From positions 1 to 64,000 of the forward strand of contig JABITN010000196.1 of NCBI GenBank assembly GCA_018700525.1: DNA of 64,000 bases, written 5' to 3'. Both the position numbers and the translations under genes were made by a program. This DNA is from Opitutales bacterium (GTDB taxonomy: Bacteria > Verrucomicrobiota > Verrucomicrobiia > Opitutales > Opitutaceae). The notes beneath the pieces were generated by a model. It was given only the letters and a program-made list of their open reading frames with translations. It searched no databases and was not told the DNA's origin. This document shows positions 1 to 7,117 of this stretch, one piece after another (the stretch's first letter is position 1; every line of letters begins with the position of its first letter).

Positions 1-79
1 AAACACGTCCTTTGCGACGTACAACTTGGCAGTCGGGATGACGCTTTTTTGCGGACTTGAGCGATGAGACAACTTTCAT
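1..79 (-). CDS. rpmJ: 50S ribosomal protein L36 (bL36), 3' end cut by the window
   Basis: The first 26 codons, read leftward from the ATG at 77-79, give a protein beginning [20 protein letters not shown] and continuing into RRKGRVF. This matches the start of bL36, a small zinc-type protein of the large ribosomal subunit, in its Asp-Cys variant. The usual length is about 37-45 residues, so roughly a third is missing beyond the window edge. YqgE lies 111 bases upstream on the same strand. The identification rests on the conserved basic [15 protein letters not shown] block. Confidence 0.85.
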   Translation of the reverse strand, partial: MKVVSSLKSAKKRHPDCQVVRRKGRV

Positions 80-190
80 AAGGGGCGATAAAAGATACGG
101 CGCTCTACCCCCTGTCAATAACGCTTTTCCCGATTAACGAGATTTTGAGCTATTAAAACCGCTTCCATGCTCGTTCATGTGGCCAAATAC

Positions 191-754
191 TCAATTCCAC
201 TCGGGCAAATCCGGGGCCATCGACATCAATCCAAGCTCCAAATTGATGTTCATAATCACATGGCGCCACAGCTCGTCCCCTTCCAAATGAGTCAACGCGT
301 ACCCGTCCATATCCGAGACCACCCAAGCATTGTCCGACAATTCGCCCGTCAATTGCTCTTTCCCCCAACCAGAATAACCGCGAAAAGCCCGAATCTTCAA
401 ATCCGGATCCTCCAGCCGTTTAGCCTGAGCCTTTTTCGGCTCCAATCCGAAGTACAAACGAAACTCATTCACGATCGGATCGACCTTCCAGGCCGCCAAA
501 ATGATCCGATCCGAAGCGACCGGACCTCCTATATAGAGCGGCACATCCTCCAATCCCAAATCGGTAAACGAATCGTCGACCTCTCCCAAATTCATTCCCG
601 CGCTGCGATTGACCACCACACCTAGCGACCCTTCGTCTTCATGAGCCGTCATCAAGACAACGCTACGAGCGAAATTAGGATCCTTCAAATGCGGGTGAGC
701 CAGCATCAAGGATCCCAGAATTTCAAATTCATCGCTATCGTCGTCCTGAAACAT
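191..754 (-). CDS. yqgE: YqgE/AlgH family protein (DUF179)
   Basis: 187 residues, the normal family length. The order of motifs is that of YqgE/AlgH: GSLMLAHPHLKDPNFARSVV near the start, then GSLGVVVNRS (about residues 43-52), PLYIGGPVASDRI (about 72-84) and GYSGWGKEQLTGEL near residue 125. The biochemical role of the family is unsettled; AlgH was linked to alginate expression in Pseudomonas. It precedes rpmJ on the same strand. No clear Shine-Dalgarno sequence is visible before the ATG, which is common for genes in this window. Confidence 0.9.
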   Translation of the reverse strand: MFQDDDSDEFEILGSLMLAHPHLKDPNFARSVVLMTAHEDEGSLGVVVNRSAGMNLGEVDDSFTDLGLEDVPLYIGGPVASDRIILAAWKVDPIVNEFRLYFGLEPKKAQAKRLEDPDLKIRAFRGYSGWGKEQLTGELSDNAWVVSDMDGYALTHLEGDELWRHVIMNINLELGLMSMAPDLPEWN

Positions 755-937
755 TTTCTAAATTCAATTCTTCAGCCACACACAGAAAACCGAGCTTCTT
801 GTCGCAGCAACCCAAGAAATGAAAACATTTCTTCGAGGGAGCGAAAACTCCCAAATCAAATCTAAGCAATTACAGAGTTCCTCCCCGCCGTCGGATAAAA
901 GATCGACTCCAAGCGCTCCGCCAAATTGATTCTCCTC

Positions 938-1693
938 ATGGCAACCCTCGACGATATCGTTTCATTCTGCAACCAACGCGCCCAGACTAATGAAGTAGCT
1001 GACTTCCGCGAAGCCCTCAACGGCCTACAATTCGCAAACAACGGCCAAGTCACCAAAATCGGAGCCGCTGTCGATGCTGGTCTCATCCCATTTCAAAAAG
1101 CGATCGACGCTGGAATCGATCTGCTAATCGTCCACCACGGAATGTTCTGGAACGGCTCCAAACACATCGTCGGAAGCGAATACAAAAAATACAAAACACT
1201 CATAGAAGGCAATCTAGCCGTCTATTCTTGTCACTTGCCGCTGGACGCCCACGCGGAAATTGGGAACGCCGCTTGCCTTGCTCGGGCCATCGATGCCCCC
1301 CAAAGCGGAACCTTTCTCCCCTACGAAGGCACCGATCTCGGATTAATTTGCGATTGGTCCAAAAACCGGGCGAAACTCAATGCCACCCTTCAATCTGCCT
1401 TTGGTTCTAAAATTGCCTGCATGGAGTTCGGCTCCACAAAACCAACCAAAATCTGTATCGTCACCGGTAGCGGCAACAGCGTAGTAGATCACGTCAAAGC
1501 CACTGGAGCCGATACCCTGATCACCGGAGAACTCAAACAACACTTCTACACCATCGCTCAAGAAGAAGGTCTCAACCTATACGTCTGCGGCCACTACGCC
1601 ACTGAAACCTTCGGAGTCGATGCGCTCGCTAAAGAAGCAGCCGCTCAATTCGACATACCCTATAAATTCATCAAAACCGATTGCCCCCTGTGA
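938..1693 (+). CDS. Nif3-like dinuclear metal centre protein
   Basis: 251 residues from the ATG at 938 (MATLDDIVSF). An in-frame TTG at 926 adds only four residues and is less likely. Family marks are the N-terminal ADFREALNGLQ region, LIVHHGMFW (metal-binding His pair, about residues 65-73), and the C-terminal ITGELKQHF and GHYATETFGVDAL blocks, which supply further metal ligands. Members are often annotated as GTP cyclohydrolase 1 type 2 homologues, but the cellular function is not established. The single-domain form here lacks the PII-like insertion of longer members. aroQ follows after 66 bases on the same strand, so the two may be cotranscribed. Confidence 0.88.
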   Translation: MATLDDIVSFCNQRAQTNEVADFREALNGLQFANNGQVTKIGAAVDAGLIPFQKAIDAGIDLLIVHHGMFWNGSKHIVGSEYKKYKTLIEGNLAVYSCHLPLDAHAEIGNAACLARAIDAPQSGTFLPYEGTDLGLICDWSKNRAKLNATLQSAFGSKIACMEFGSTKPTKICIVTGSGNSVVDHVKATGADTLITGELKQHFYTIAQEEGLNLYVCGHYATETFGVDALAKEAAAQFDIPYKFIKTDCPL

Positions 1694-1759
1694 ATCATAT
1701 CAAAGTTTCCTAAATCTTCACTATTGCTTCAAACCAAAGGGCTTAGTAGATAATCGCAT

Positions 1760-2182
1760 ATGAAACGTATAGCAGTATTGAACGGTCCGAATTTGAATCG
1801 CCTCGGCAAACGCGAACCGGAGATATACGGCACGCAAACGCTAGAAGACTTGGCAGACGGCCTGCGTGAGCAATACCCGAACATCGATTTCGATTTCTAC
1901 CAATCCAATCATGAGGGAGCTATGATAGATCGAATTTCGCAATTAGCCGAATCCGACTGCAACGGGATCATTTTCAACCCTGGCGCCTTCTCGCATACGA
2001 GTATCGCGCTACGCGATGCGATTGGCGGGTGCGGGATAGACACGATCGAAGTGCACATCAGCAACATTCACGCCCGAGAACGCTTCCGTCATCATTCCCA
2101 CACAGCTGCCGTTTCCAAAGGAGTCATAGCCGGCCTAGGTCTGCAGGGCTACTCCCTTGCTACCCAAGTGCTTATCGGGTAA
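1760..2182 (+). CDS. aroQ: 3-dehydroquinate dehydratase, type II
   Basis: 140 residues, typical for the type II enzyme, which converts 3-dehydroquinate to 3-dehydroshikimate in the shikimate pathway in the cytoplasm. The N-terminal LNGPNLNRLGKREPEIYG carries the active-site loop Arg and the Tyr. FNPGAFSHTSIALRDA and VHISNIHARERFRHHS contain the catalytic His and substrate-binding residues. A GC-rich hairpin at 2305-2324 lies about 120 bases downstream and may end transcription. The family assignment is secure. Confidence 0.96.
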   Translation: MKRIAVLNGPNLNRLGKREPEIYGTQTLEDLADGLREQYPNIDFDFYQSNHEGAMIDRISQLAESDCNGIIFNPGAFSHTSIALRDAIGGCGIDTIEVHISNIHARERFRHHSHTAAVSKGVIAGLGLQGYSLATQVLIG

Positions 2183-2304
2183 GTCTAAACGCTAGTCATG
2201 CAAACTGCTCCAACGTCCGGCTCTCGTCTCGACTCACTACTGTATTAGCAAAAACAGGACGAGGCATTTCCACAAAGTCTACCAACCGGTTTGGGAAAAA
2301 ATGA

Positions 2305-2327
2305 GGGCGGCTGTTTTGCCGCCCTTT
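2305..2327 (+). terminator. GC-rich hairpin downstream of aroQ
   Basis: GGGCGGC at 2305-2311 pairs perfectly with GCCGCCC at 2318-2324 around a TGTTTT loop, followed by only three T residues. The stem is strong and the T-tract weak. It is the first candidate terminator after aroQ. Confidence 0.5.
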
Positions 2328-2600
2328 GACAATATTATCCCCTGAATAACCTTTCGAGAAGAGCCAGACACACCGTCTTCAAATCTGACAAATATAAACT
2401 ACCAAAATAGCCAGTTTGGTCAACCCTGAACGAAAAAAAAATACGATTATCGACGATTAAATCCACCCTATTAGCGTCTCTGATAAAGCGACATAAAGGT
2501 CTCCAACGAACCAAATAAAAACCGACTCGGCACTACACCCAAGATAGGGCGGAGCCATCGAAGACGCAGCACCTATAAAACCCCAACAGTCATCCCAAAA

Positions 2601-2634
2601 ACGAAAAAGACCCGGCGGTCCCACATCCGCCGGG
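2601..2634 (-). terminator. Rho-independent terminator, minus strand
   Basis: CCCGGCGG at 2611-2618 pairs perfectly with CCGCCGGG at 2627-2634 around an 8-base loop. Read on the minus strand the stem is followed by TCTTTTTCGTTTTTGGG. No minus-strand gene precedes it, since the next gene to the right (2934) is on the plus strand. The terminated transcript is therefore unassigned. Confidence 0.6.
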
Positions 2635-2933
2635 CCAAGCAACGACTCTGTTTTGGAACTTAACCAAAATTGAAACTTAAATTGCTAAACCAAAATTTGT
2701 CTGTTTCTCGTTGAGATCTTGTGACCTCGACTATGCCCATAGTTTATCAAATCTATTCGATTAAAACAATCCGTGATAGATACCAAATTTCGCACGAATA
2801 TCCGCAGAATGGATGAGCAATCCCCCAATTTTCCCTGGTCTCAGATGAAAAATGGCGATTGTGACGAAATCTCCCGCCATTTCTAGAAATTGAATGGACA
2901 GAACTGCGTTAAGGTCTACAAACCAATCTCGTT

Positions 2934-3191
2934 ATGTCTAAAGTATCTAGCGGTTATAAAGTAACAGCCAAATCTGCGGTGATCGATATCATCCTTACAG
3001 CCATCGCTTGGTTACTCTTCACCCTGTGGTTCCGACCGCACGTAATGAGCTACCAGCCAACTACGGTTTTCTTCTGGGCTGGATTCACCGCGCTCCCTGC
3101 CGCCGCTACTTTTTGGCTTTGCTTGCAGATGTTCAAAGTGACCTTCAAGCACCAGCAAAAGGTCAAACAAGAAAAAGCGGACAAAGAATAA
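2934..3191 (+). CDS. small two-helix membrane protein, unknown
   Basis: 85 residues beginning MSKVSSGYKVTAKSAVIDII. Two hydrophobic segments (about residues 16-33 and 44-67) are followed by a lysine-rich tail (KHQQKVKQEKADKE) expected to be cytoplasmic. No family is recognised. It stands alone, with an 8-bp inverted repeat 50-85 bases upstream, and runs tail-to-tail toward rnhB with a 58-base gap. The coherent membrane topology and charged tail support a real gene. Confidence 0.65.
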   Translation: MSKVSSGYKVTAKSAVIDIILTAIAWLLFTLWFRPHVMSYQPTTVFFWAGFTALPAAATFWLCLQMFKVTFKHQQKVKQEKADKE

Positions 3192-3249
3192 AGCTCGACT
3201 CTTTTCTCTCCCATTCCAATCGCACAGACGCTACGATTGCAGCTAGCGA

Positions 3250-4005
3250 TCAAAATACGAATTCAACCTGTGGGTCCTCGGATTTCGCCTCGAGAATCTT
3301 TCGCAGAAAAAGACTGCGATGAACCGGCGTCGGTCCTGCCTCCAAAATGGCCTCCCTATGGGTCGCTGTCGCATAACCTTTGCTCGATCCGAAATCATAC
3401 CGCGGATACTCGCAGTCCAAAGCCAGCATAGTCCGATCGCGAGCGACTTTGGCGATAATCGACCCCATCGCGATGCACAACGAACGCGAATCGCCCTTAA
3501 CGAAAGCTTTATGCGGATAGCCCAATTGCTTCATCGGCTTTCCATCCACGAAAAGCTTCCAATGCGAAAGGTTCTCCTGAACCCCAGGCTCTTCCTCTTC
3601 GTCTCTAAATAAAGGATCCGATTCATGCGGCGAAATTCCCGCTCCTTCGAATACCTGCTCAACTGCTCTACGCATCGCCAACTGAGTCGCTCCAAGAATA
3701 TTCAAATCCTCGATCTCCGCGACTGATCCCCAGCCAACGCCAACGAAAACACGGCCTTTGCGCTCCAACCAACGCAACTTCTCGTAAAGCTCCTCACGCT
3801 CTTCCTTGCTGAGCAACTTCGAATCATTGATTCGCGACGCGTTTCGCCTACACCACTCGCTATCATAGAATGCCTTGGGGACTGCCACCGCCCCAGCAAC
3901 AACCGGGCCGGCTAATGCTCCTCGACCCGCCTCGTCCACGCCGATCAGACCCTTGAGGCCTTTCATTCGGCCCCGATCAAAAGCTCTAAGACGCTTGGAC
4001 TTCAT
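3250..4005 (-). CDS. rnhB: ribonuclease HII
   Basis: 251 residues. RNase HII cleaves RNA in RNA/DNA hybrids and at single embedded ribonucleotides. LIGVDEAGRGALAGPVVAGAV (about residues 20-40) holds the first two catalytic acids (Asp-Glu), and SLCIAMGSIIAKVARDR matches the conserved region around the later acidic residues. An insertion around residues 120-150 is rich in Asp/Glu (DEEEEPGVQ). The start could be the ATG of MKGLKGLIG, 13 codons in. It follows rnhC after 25 bases on the same strand, so both RNases H are probably one transcript. Confidence 0.95.
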   Translation of the reverse strand: MKSKRLRAFDRGRMKGLKGLIGVDEAGRGALAGPVVAGAVAVPKAFYDSEWCRRNASRINDSKLLSKEEREELYEKLRWLERKGRVFVGVGWGSVAEIEDLNILGATQLAMRRAVEQVFEGAGISPHESDPLFRDEEEEPGVQENLSHWKLFVDGKPMKQLGYPHKAFVKGDSRSLCIAMGSIIAKVARDRTMLALDCEYPRYDFGSSKGYATATHREAILEAGPTPVHRSLFLRKILEAKSEDPQVEFVF

Positions 4006-4030
4006 TCAGGCGATACAATTGAAAGCTCAA

Positions 4031-5038
4031 TCACTTCTTCTTCCATTCCTTTTTCGCGGCCGGCGGTTTCAAAGGCAGCCGATCTAACATTCCGGCGTCC
4101 GACACCACCTCGTAAGCCGTTCGAAAATGCAACTTGGCAAAATCCTTAAATACATCCGGACCAAATTTCTCGAGGATCTCCGTCGCCTGCTCCTTCACCA
4201 TCGCGCTAGCTCCCTTCTTAAGGGTGTCGCCAAATCGTTTCGACAAAGAGTCCATGTAACGCACGTAGGCCGCTCGAGCGACTACTGAAGCCGCAGCCAC
4301 AACCGGATCCGCTTCCGCCTTGGTCTCCATCCGCAGATCGAAATCGGAATCCTTGAAATACCGACCGACCAAATCCTGTTTGCTAAATTGGTCCAACATT
4401 CCCCAAGGAGCACGTTTGCGCTTCAGTGCCGCCTTCAAACTATTCGCATGCTGCCAGGCCAGCAGCAAGTTCAAGTTCGCCCGCGGCTTACCCATAAGCT
4501 CGTTATACTTGCTCATCCCGCAAAAGCAGGTTTCGACCGCAACACCCCTCGTCGCGCGAATGATCTGATCCAATTTAAGGATACGACCATCGGTTATCTT
4601 CTTGGAATCCCGGATTCCTTCCTTCACCCATACATCGATCTGCGGCTTATCCGCGATCACGCAAGCCGTTACGATCGGACCAAAGAGATCACCCTTACCG
4701 CTTTCATCCATCCCCGCATGCAGCTCGAACCATTCGGGGTGATAAATTTCATCGTAGCCGAACCGCGCCTCGCCAAGCACCTCAGGCTCCAGGATATTGA
4801 TGACGAAATCCTCCATTTCCCTTCCCTGGACGACTAGCTTGCCGCTATTATAGACAACAACGTTCACCTTATTGCCCTTGTAGGCGAATCGAGCGTATTC
4901 CACCTCGTAAGGCTCCCAACTCTTCGTTTCGCAGATGTTTCCCAATTTCCCCATCTGCTCATCCGAGAGTTTATTCGTATACAGAGTTTTCTTCTTCGGC
5001 TCTTCGGGAAACTCGATTTGCTTTTTACGTTTAGCCAT
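4031..5038 (-). CDS. rnhC: ribonuclease HIII
   Basis: 335 residues. The first ~100 residues form the TBP-like substrate-binding domain (DUF3378) that separates HIII from HII. The catalytic domain starts at HAGMDESGKGDLFGPIV, with GKGD in place of the GRG of HII. A lysine-rich N-terminus (MAKRKKQIEFPEEPKKK) and C-terminus (PPAAKKEWKKK) flank the enzyme. It removes RNA/DNA hybrids in replication and repair. It is directly upstream of rnhB and divergent from mutY with 92 bases between. Confidence 0.95.
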   Translation of the reverse strand: MAKRKKQIEFPEEPKKKTLYTNKLSDEQMGKLGNICETKSWEPYEVEYARFAYKGNKVNVVVYNSGKLVVQGREMEDFVINILEPEVLGEARFGYDEIYHPEWFELHAGMDESGKGDLFGPIVTACVIADKPQIDVWVKEGIRDSKKITDGRILKLDQIIRATRGVAVETCFCGMSKYNELMGKPRANLNLLLAWQHANSLKAALKRKRAPWGMLDQFSKQDLVGRYFKDSDFDLRMETKAEADPVVAAASVVARAAYVRYMDSLSKRFGDTLKKGASAMVKEQATEILEKFGPDVFKDFAKLHFRTAYEVVSDAGMLDRLPLKPPAAKKEWKKK

Positions 5039-5130
5039 TTATGCGAATTTGAAGCGAACGCTATAAAGCGCCCTCAGGAAAGGAAACCTAAAAAACGGTC
5101 GAAAACAGTGTTAGTTTGATCAATTAAAGC

Positions 5131-6210
5131 ATGGCCCCTCCCGACCAAAACGTTTCCAATCCCACCGCTTTTCAAATGGACGCCACTAAACTCTCCCATT
5201 CCGTCGCTCCCTTTCAATCCCAGCTCATCAACTGGTACGGCGCCAACGCCCGCGACCTGCCCTGGCGAAAGGAACCGAGCCTCTACAAAACCGTCGTTTC
5301 GGAGTTCATGCTCCAGCAAACGCAGGTTAAAACTGCGCTTCCCTACTTCGATGCCTGGCTAAAAGTCTACCCCAACTTCAAAAAACTCGCCAAAGCCACC
5401 GAAGACCAAGTCCTCAAAAGCTGGGAAGGACTCGGCTATTACTCCCGAGCCCGAAATCTCCATAAACTCGCCAAAACGGTTTCGAATCTTCCAGAACTGC
5501 CAACCGATTCCAAAAGTTGGCAAGCCTTCCCCGGGATTGGACCCTACGCTGCCGCAGCGGTTTGCAGCATTTCCTTCTCCGATCCAAGTGCCGTCGTAGA
5601 CGGCAACGTAGTCCGAATTCTCTCCCGCTTGATCGCTGATACAGCACAATACAAAACCAGCGTAGAAGCAGCCAAAGCCTACCAATCGCTCGCCGAAACG
5701 CTCCTCAACACCGCCCGACCGGGCGATCACAATCAGGCCATGATGGAACTCGGGGCGACGGTGTGCCGTAAGGCAAATCCACAGTGCTTGCTATGTCCAG
5801 TCGTAGACTTATGCGAAGGACGCATCGCCGGCATAGAGTCCTCGCTACCGCGATTCGACAAAACCAAAACTGAAAAGAAAACCGTCGATCGGGCCTTTAT
5901 CGTCGGACCCAAAGGAATTCTGCTCCACAAAATACCCGAATCGGCGAAACGCATGAAAGGCCTCCATGAAATTCCAAGCCTCGAACAACTAGCACTACCC
6001 AAACCGATCGATAACCTCCTCATCGAGCGCAAGCGCTCCATCACTAAATACCGGATCACCGAACGCTTTTTTCCCATAGATCTCAAAGCTCTCCCAAAAA
6101 AGCTTCCGCCTGACAGCCTTTGGGTAAAAACCGACGCTATCGATGAGCTCCCATTCTCCGGACCTCATCGCAAATGGATTCAAGAACTGCTAGCCCAAAA
6201 CTCAAGCTAG
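5131..6210 (+). CDS. mutY: A/G-specific adenine glycosylase
   Basis: 359 residues. MutY excises adenine opposite 8-oxoguanine. The HhH-GPD domain carries FMLQQTQVKTALPYF (catalytic Glu context is the E before FMLQQTQ), a helix-hairpin-helix FPGIGPYAAAAV, and the catalytic Asp in VVDGNVVRILSR. Four cysteines of the 4Fe-4S cluster follow in the spacing C-x6-C-x2-C-x5-C within CRKANPQCLLCPVVDLC. The C-terminal ~110 residues form the NUDIX-like domain that reads 8-oxoG. The ATG at 5176 (MDATKLSHSV) is an alternative start closer to the usual N-terminus. Divergent from rnhC. Confidence 0.95.
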   Translation: MAPPDQNVSNPTAFQMDATKLSHSVAPFQSQLINWYGANARDLPWRKEPSLYKTVVSEFMLQQTQVKTALPYFDAWLKVYPNFKKLAKATEDQVLKSWEGLGYYSRARNLHKLAKTVSNLPELPTDSKSWQAFPGIGPYAAAAVCSISFSDPSAVVDGNVVRILSRLIADTAQYKTSVEAAKAYQSLAETLLNTARPGDHNQAMMELGATVCRKANPQCLLCPVVDLCEGRIAGIESSLPRFDKTKTEKKTVDRAFIVGPKGILLHKIPESAKRMKGLHEIPSLEQLALPKPIDNLLIERKRSITKYRITERFFPIDLKALPKKLPPDSLWVKTDAIDELPFSGPHRKWIQELLAQNSS

Positions 6211-6220
6211 CATCGACAAT

Positions 6221-6286
6221 GTAGGAGCGGGTTTATCCCGCGATATTCCGATAAACCAAACCATCGCTGGATAAAACCGCTCCTAC
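6221..6286. repeat. REP-like palindromic repeat
   Basis: GTAGGAGCGG at 6221-6230 is the exact reverse complement of CCGCTCCTAC at 6277-6286. The pairing continues inward as GTTTATCC against GGATAAAA with slight imperfection, and GCGGGTTTATCCCGC at 6227-6241 folds as its own hairpin. This is the layout of bacterial REP/BIME elements. It lies between mutY and rpsU, just after the mutY stop, and could also terminate mutY transcription. Confidence 0.7.
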
Positions 6287-6316
6287 CATTTCTAGTTCCA
6301 TCAGATTCCCATGCAC

Positions 6317-6344
6317 AAAAAAAACTCCCTCTAAGTGAGAGGAA
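6317..6344 (-). terminator. Rho-independent terminator of rpsU
   Basis: On the minus strand CCTCT (6342-6338) and AGAGG (6332-6328) form a short stem around a 5-base loop, followed by eight T residues (A-run at 6317-6324). It lies about 55 bases after the rpsU stop codon. Confidence 0.65.
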
Positions 6345-6398
6345 GCTTCGAAATTCAAAATTCGGCTTTTTAACCTTATTCCTTCAACCTTGGTCAGC

Positions 6399-6596
6399 CT
6401 AGTTGTCCCACTTGTGACGGAGCATATCGTTGAAAGCCGCTACCTTGCCCTGGCGACGCTTGGTAGCCGAAGGTTTTTCGAAATAGCGGTTGCCACGGAC
6501 GTCTTTGATAACGCCTTCGCGGTCTAGTTTTTTCTTGAGACGACGGAGCGCACGTTCGACGGGCTCGCTTTTGCGGATTTTTACTTCTATTGCCAT
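6399..6596 (-). CDS. rpsU: 30S ribosomal protein S21 (bS21)
   Basis: 65 residues, the family length. The protein starts MAIEVKIRKSEPVERALRRL and continues with lysine- and arginine-rich segments ending in FNDMLRHKWDN. bS21 binds the small subunit near the anti-Shine-Dalgarno region of 16S rRNA and takes part in initiation. The gene stands alone with a terminator downstream. Few genes in this window have a visible Shine-Dalgarno sequence. Confidence 0.95.
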   Translation of the reverse strand: MAIEVKIRKSEPVERALRRLKKKLDREGVIKDVRGNRYFEKPSATKRRQGKVAAFNDMLRHKWDN

Positions 6597-6750
6597 GGTA
6601 TTTGTAGAAAACAGAGGAAAAAGACGGCATTACCTTTTTTCGTCAACCCTTTTCGAGAGACAGTTTGCAAAAGACTGTAGCAGTACGCAAGAACCGATAA
6701 TCCAAGGGTTCTTTAGGAGAGCACCTCCACTCGCTTCAATTGCTCATTTC

Positions 6751-6934
6751 TTAAGGTAAATCGGGTCTAAGCTCAATAGGAGTATCCTCGAGCGAAGAGG
6801 CATATTGAGCACCAGCATCCTGGAGAGCGTCAATCATCGACAAGAAAAACCAGAATATTCGGGCACTCCGATTCCGAGAACAAGGAAAGGACCAGTATAT
6901 TAAGCACTCAAACCAATCGCCAAAATCGATTCAT
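6751..6934 (-). pseudogene. relic of a sulfatase N-terminus
   Basis: Read on the minus strand from the ATG at 6934: MNRFWRLV, a TGA (6908-6910), then in the same frame VLNILVLSLFSESE (signal-peptide-like) and CPNILVFLVDD, then a second TGA (6830-6832). After a one-base frame change the sequence continues ALQDAGAQYASSLEDTP and ends at 6751. PNIL-x3-VDD followed by (W)xDxG-x6-ETPN is the opening of family S1 sulfatases, whose metal-binding Asp pair is in VDD. No catalytic Cys-x-Pro-Ser-Arg block follows. I read it as a decayed fragment of about 60 codons; resemblance by eye only. Confidence 0.5.
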
Positions 6935-7117
6935 AGGGCTCCAATCTGCGACTCTTCCAACTAAACGCAAGACGGAGTGAGCAGAGAGCTTCGCGCCAAC
7001 ACGCAGGGCCATAATGAAAGAATGTGAACAAGACGCCAATAACCGACCAACAACATCCGAACAAGTTGGCGCTTCTTTTCTTTGAAACAATCGCTCAGGC
7101 TCATTGACTGTCACCCT

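Larger units (their letters stand above)
2183..2933. other. 750-base intergenic region without a convincing gene
   Basis: No open frame here looks like protein. It holds the hairpin at 2305-2324, a stronger minus-strand terminator at 2601-2634, and an 8-bp inverted repeat (AAATGGCG at 2850-2857, CGCCATTT at 2875-2882) just before the small membrane protein. The 290 bases right of the minus-strand terminator contain no minus-strand gene, so they could encode a small RNA. I recognised no riboswitch, tmRNA, 6S or SRP RNA motif. Confidence 0.5.

Noticed and set aside
2029-2304. A plus-strand frame whose stop abuts the hairpin at 2305
   Set aside because: Most of it overlaps aroQ in another frame, and the part after aroQ has no ATG, GTG or TTG start. 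The stop next to the hairpin appears to be chance.
2457-2642. A 61-codon minus-strand frame with hydrophobic residues
   Set aside because: It starts inside the strong hairpin and its T-tract (2601-2634), has random composition and no ribosome site.
6993-7072. Inverted repeat GCGCCAAC ... GTTGGCGC before dnaE
   Set aside because: Arms are 8 bp and 64 bases apart with no visible structure between; this could occur by chance, so I did not call it regulatory.
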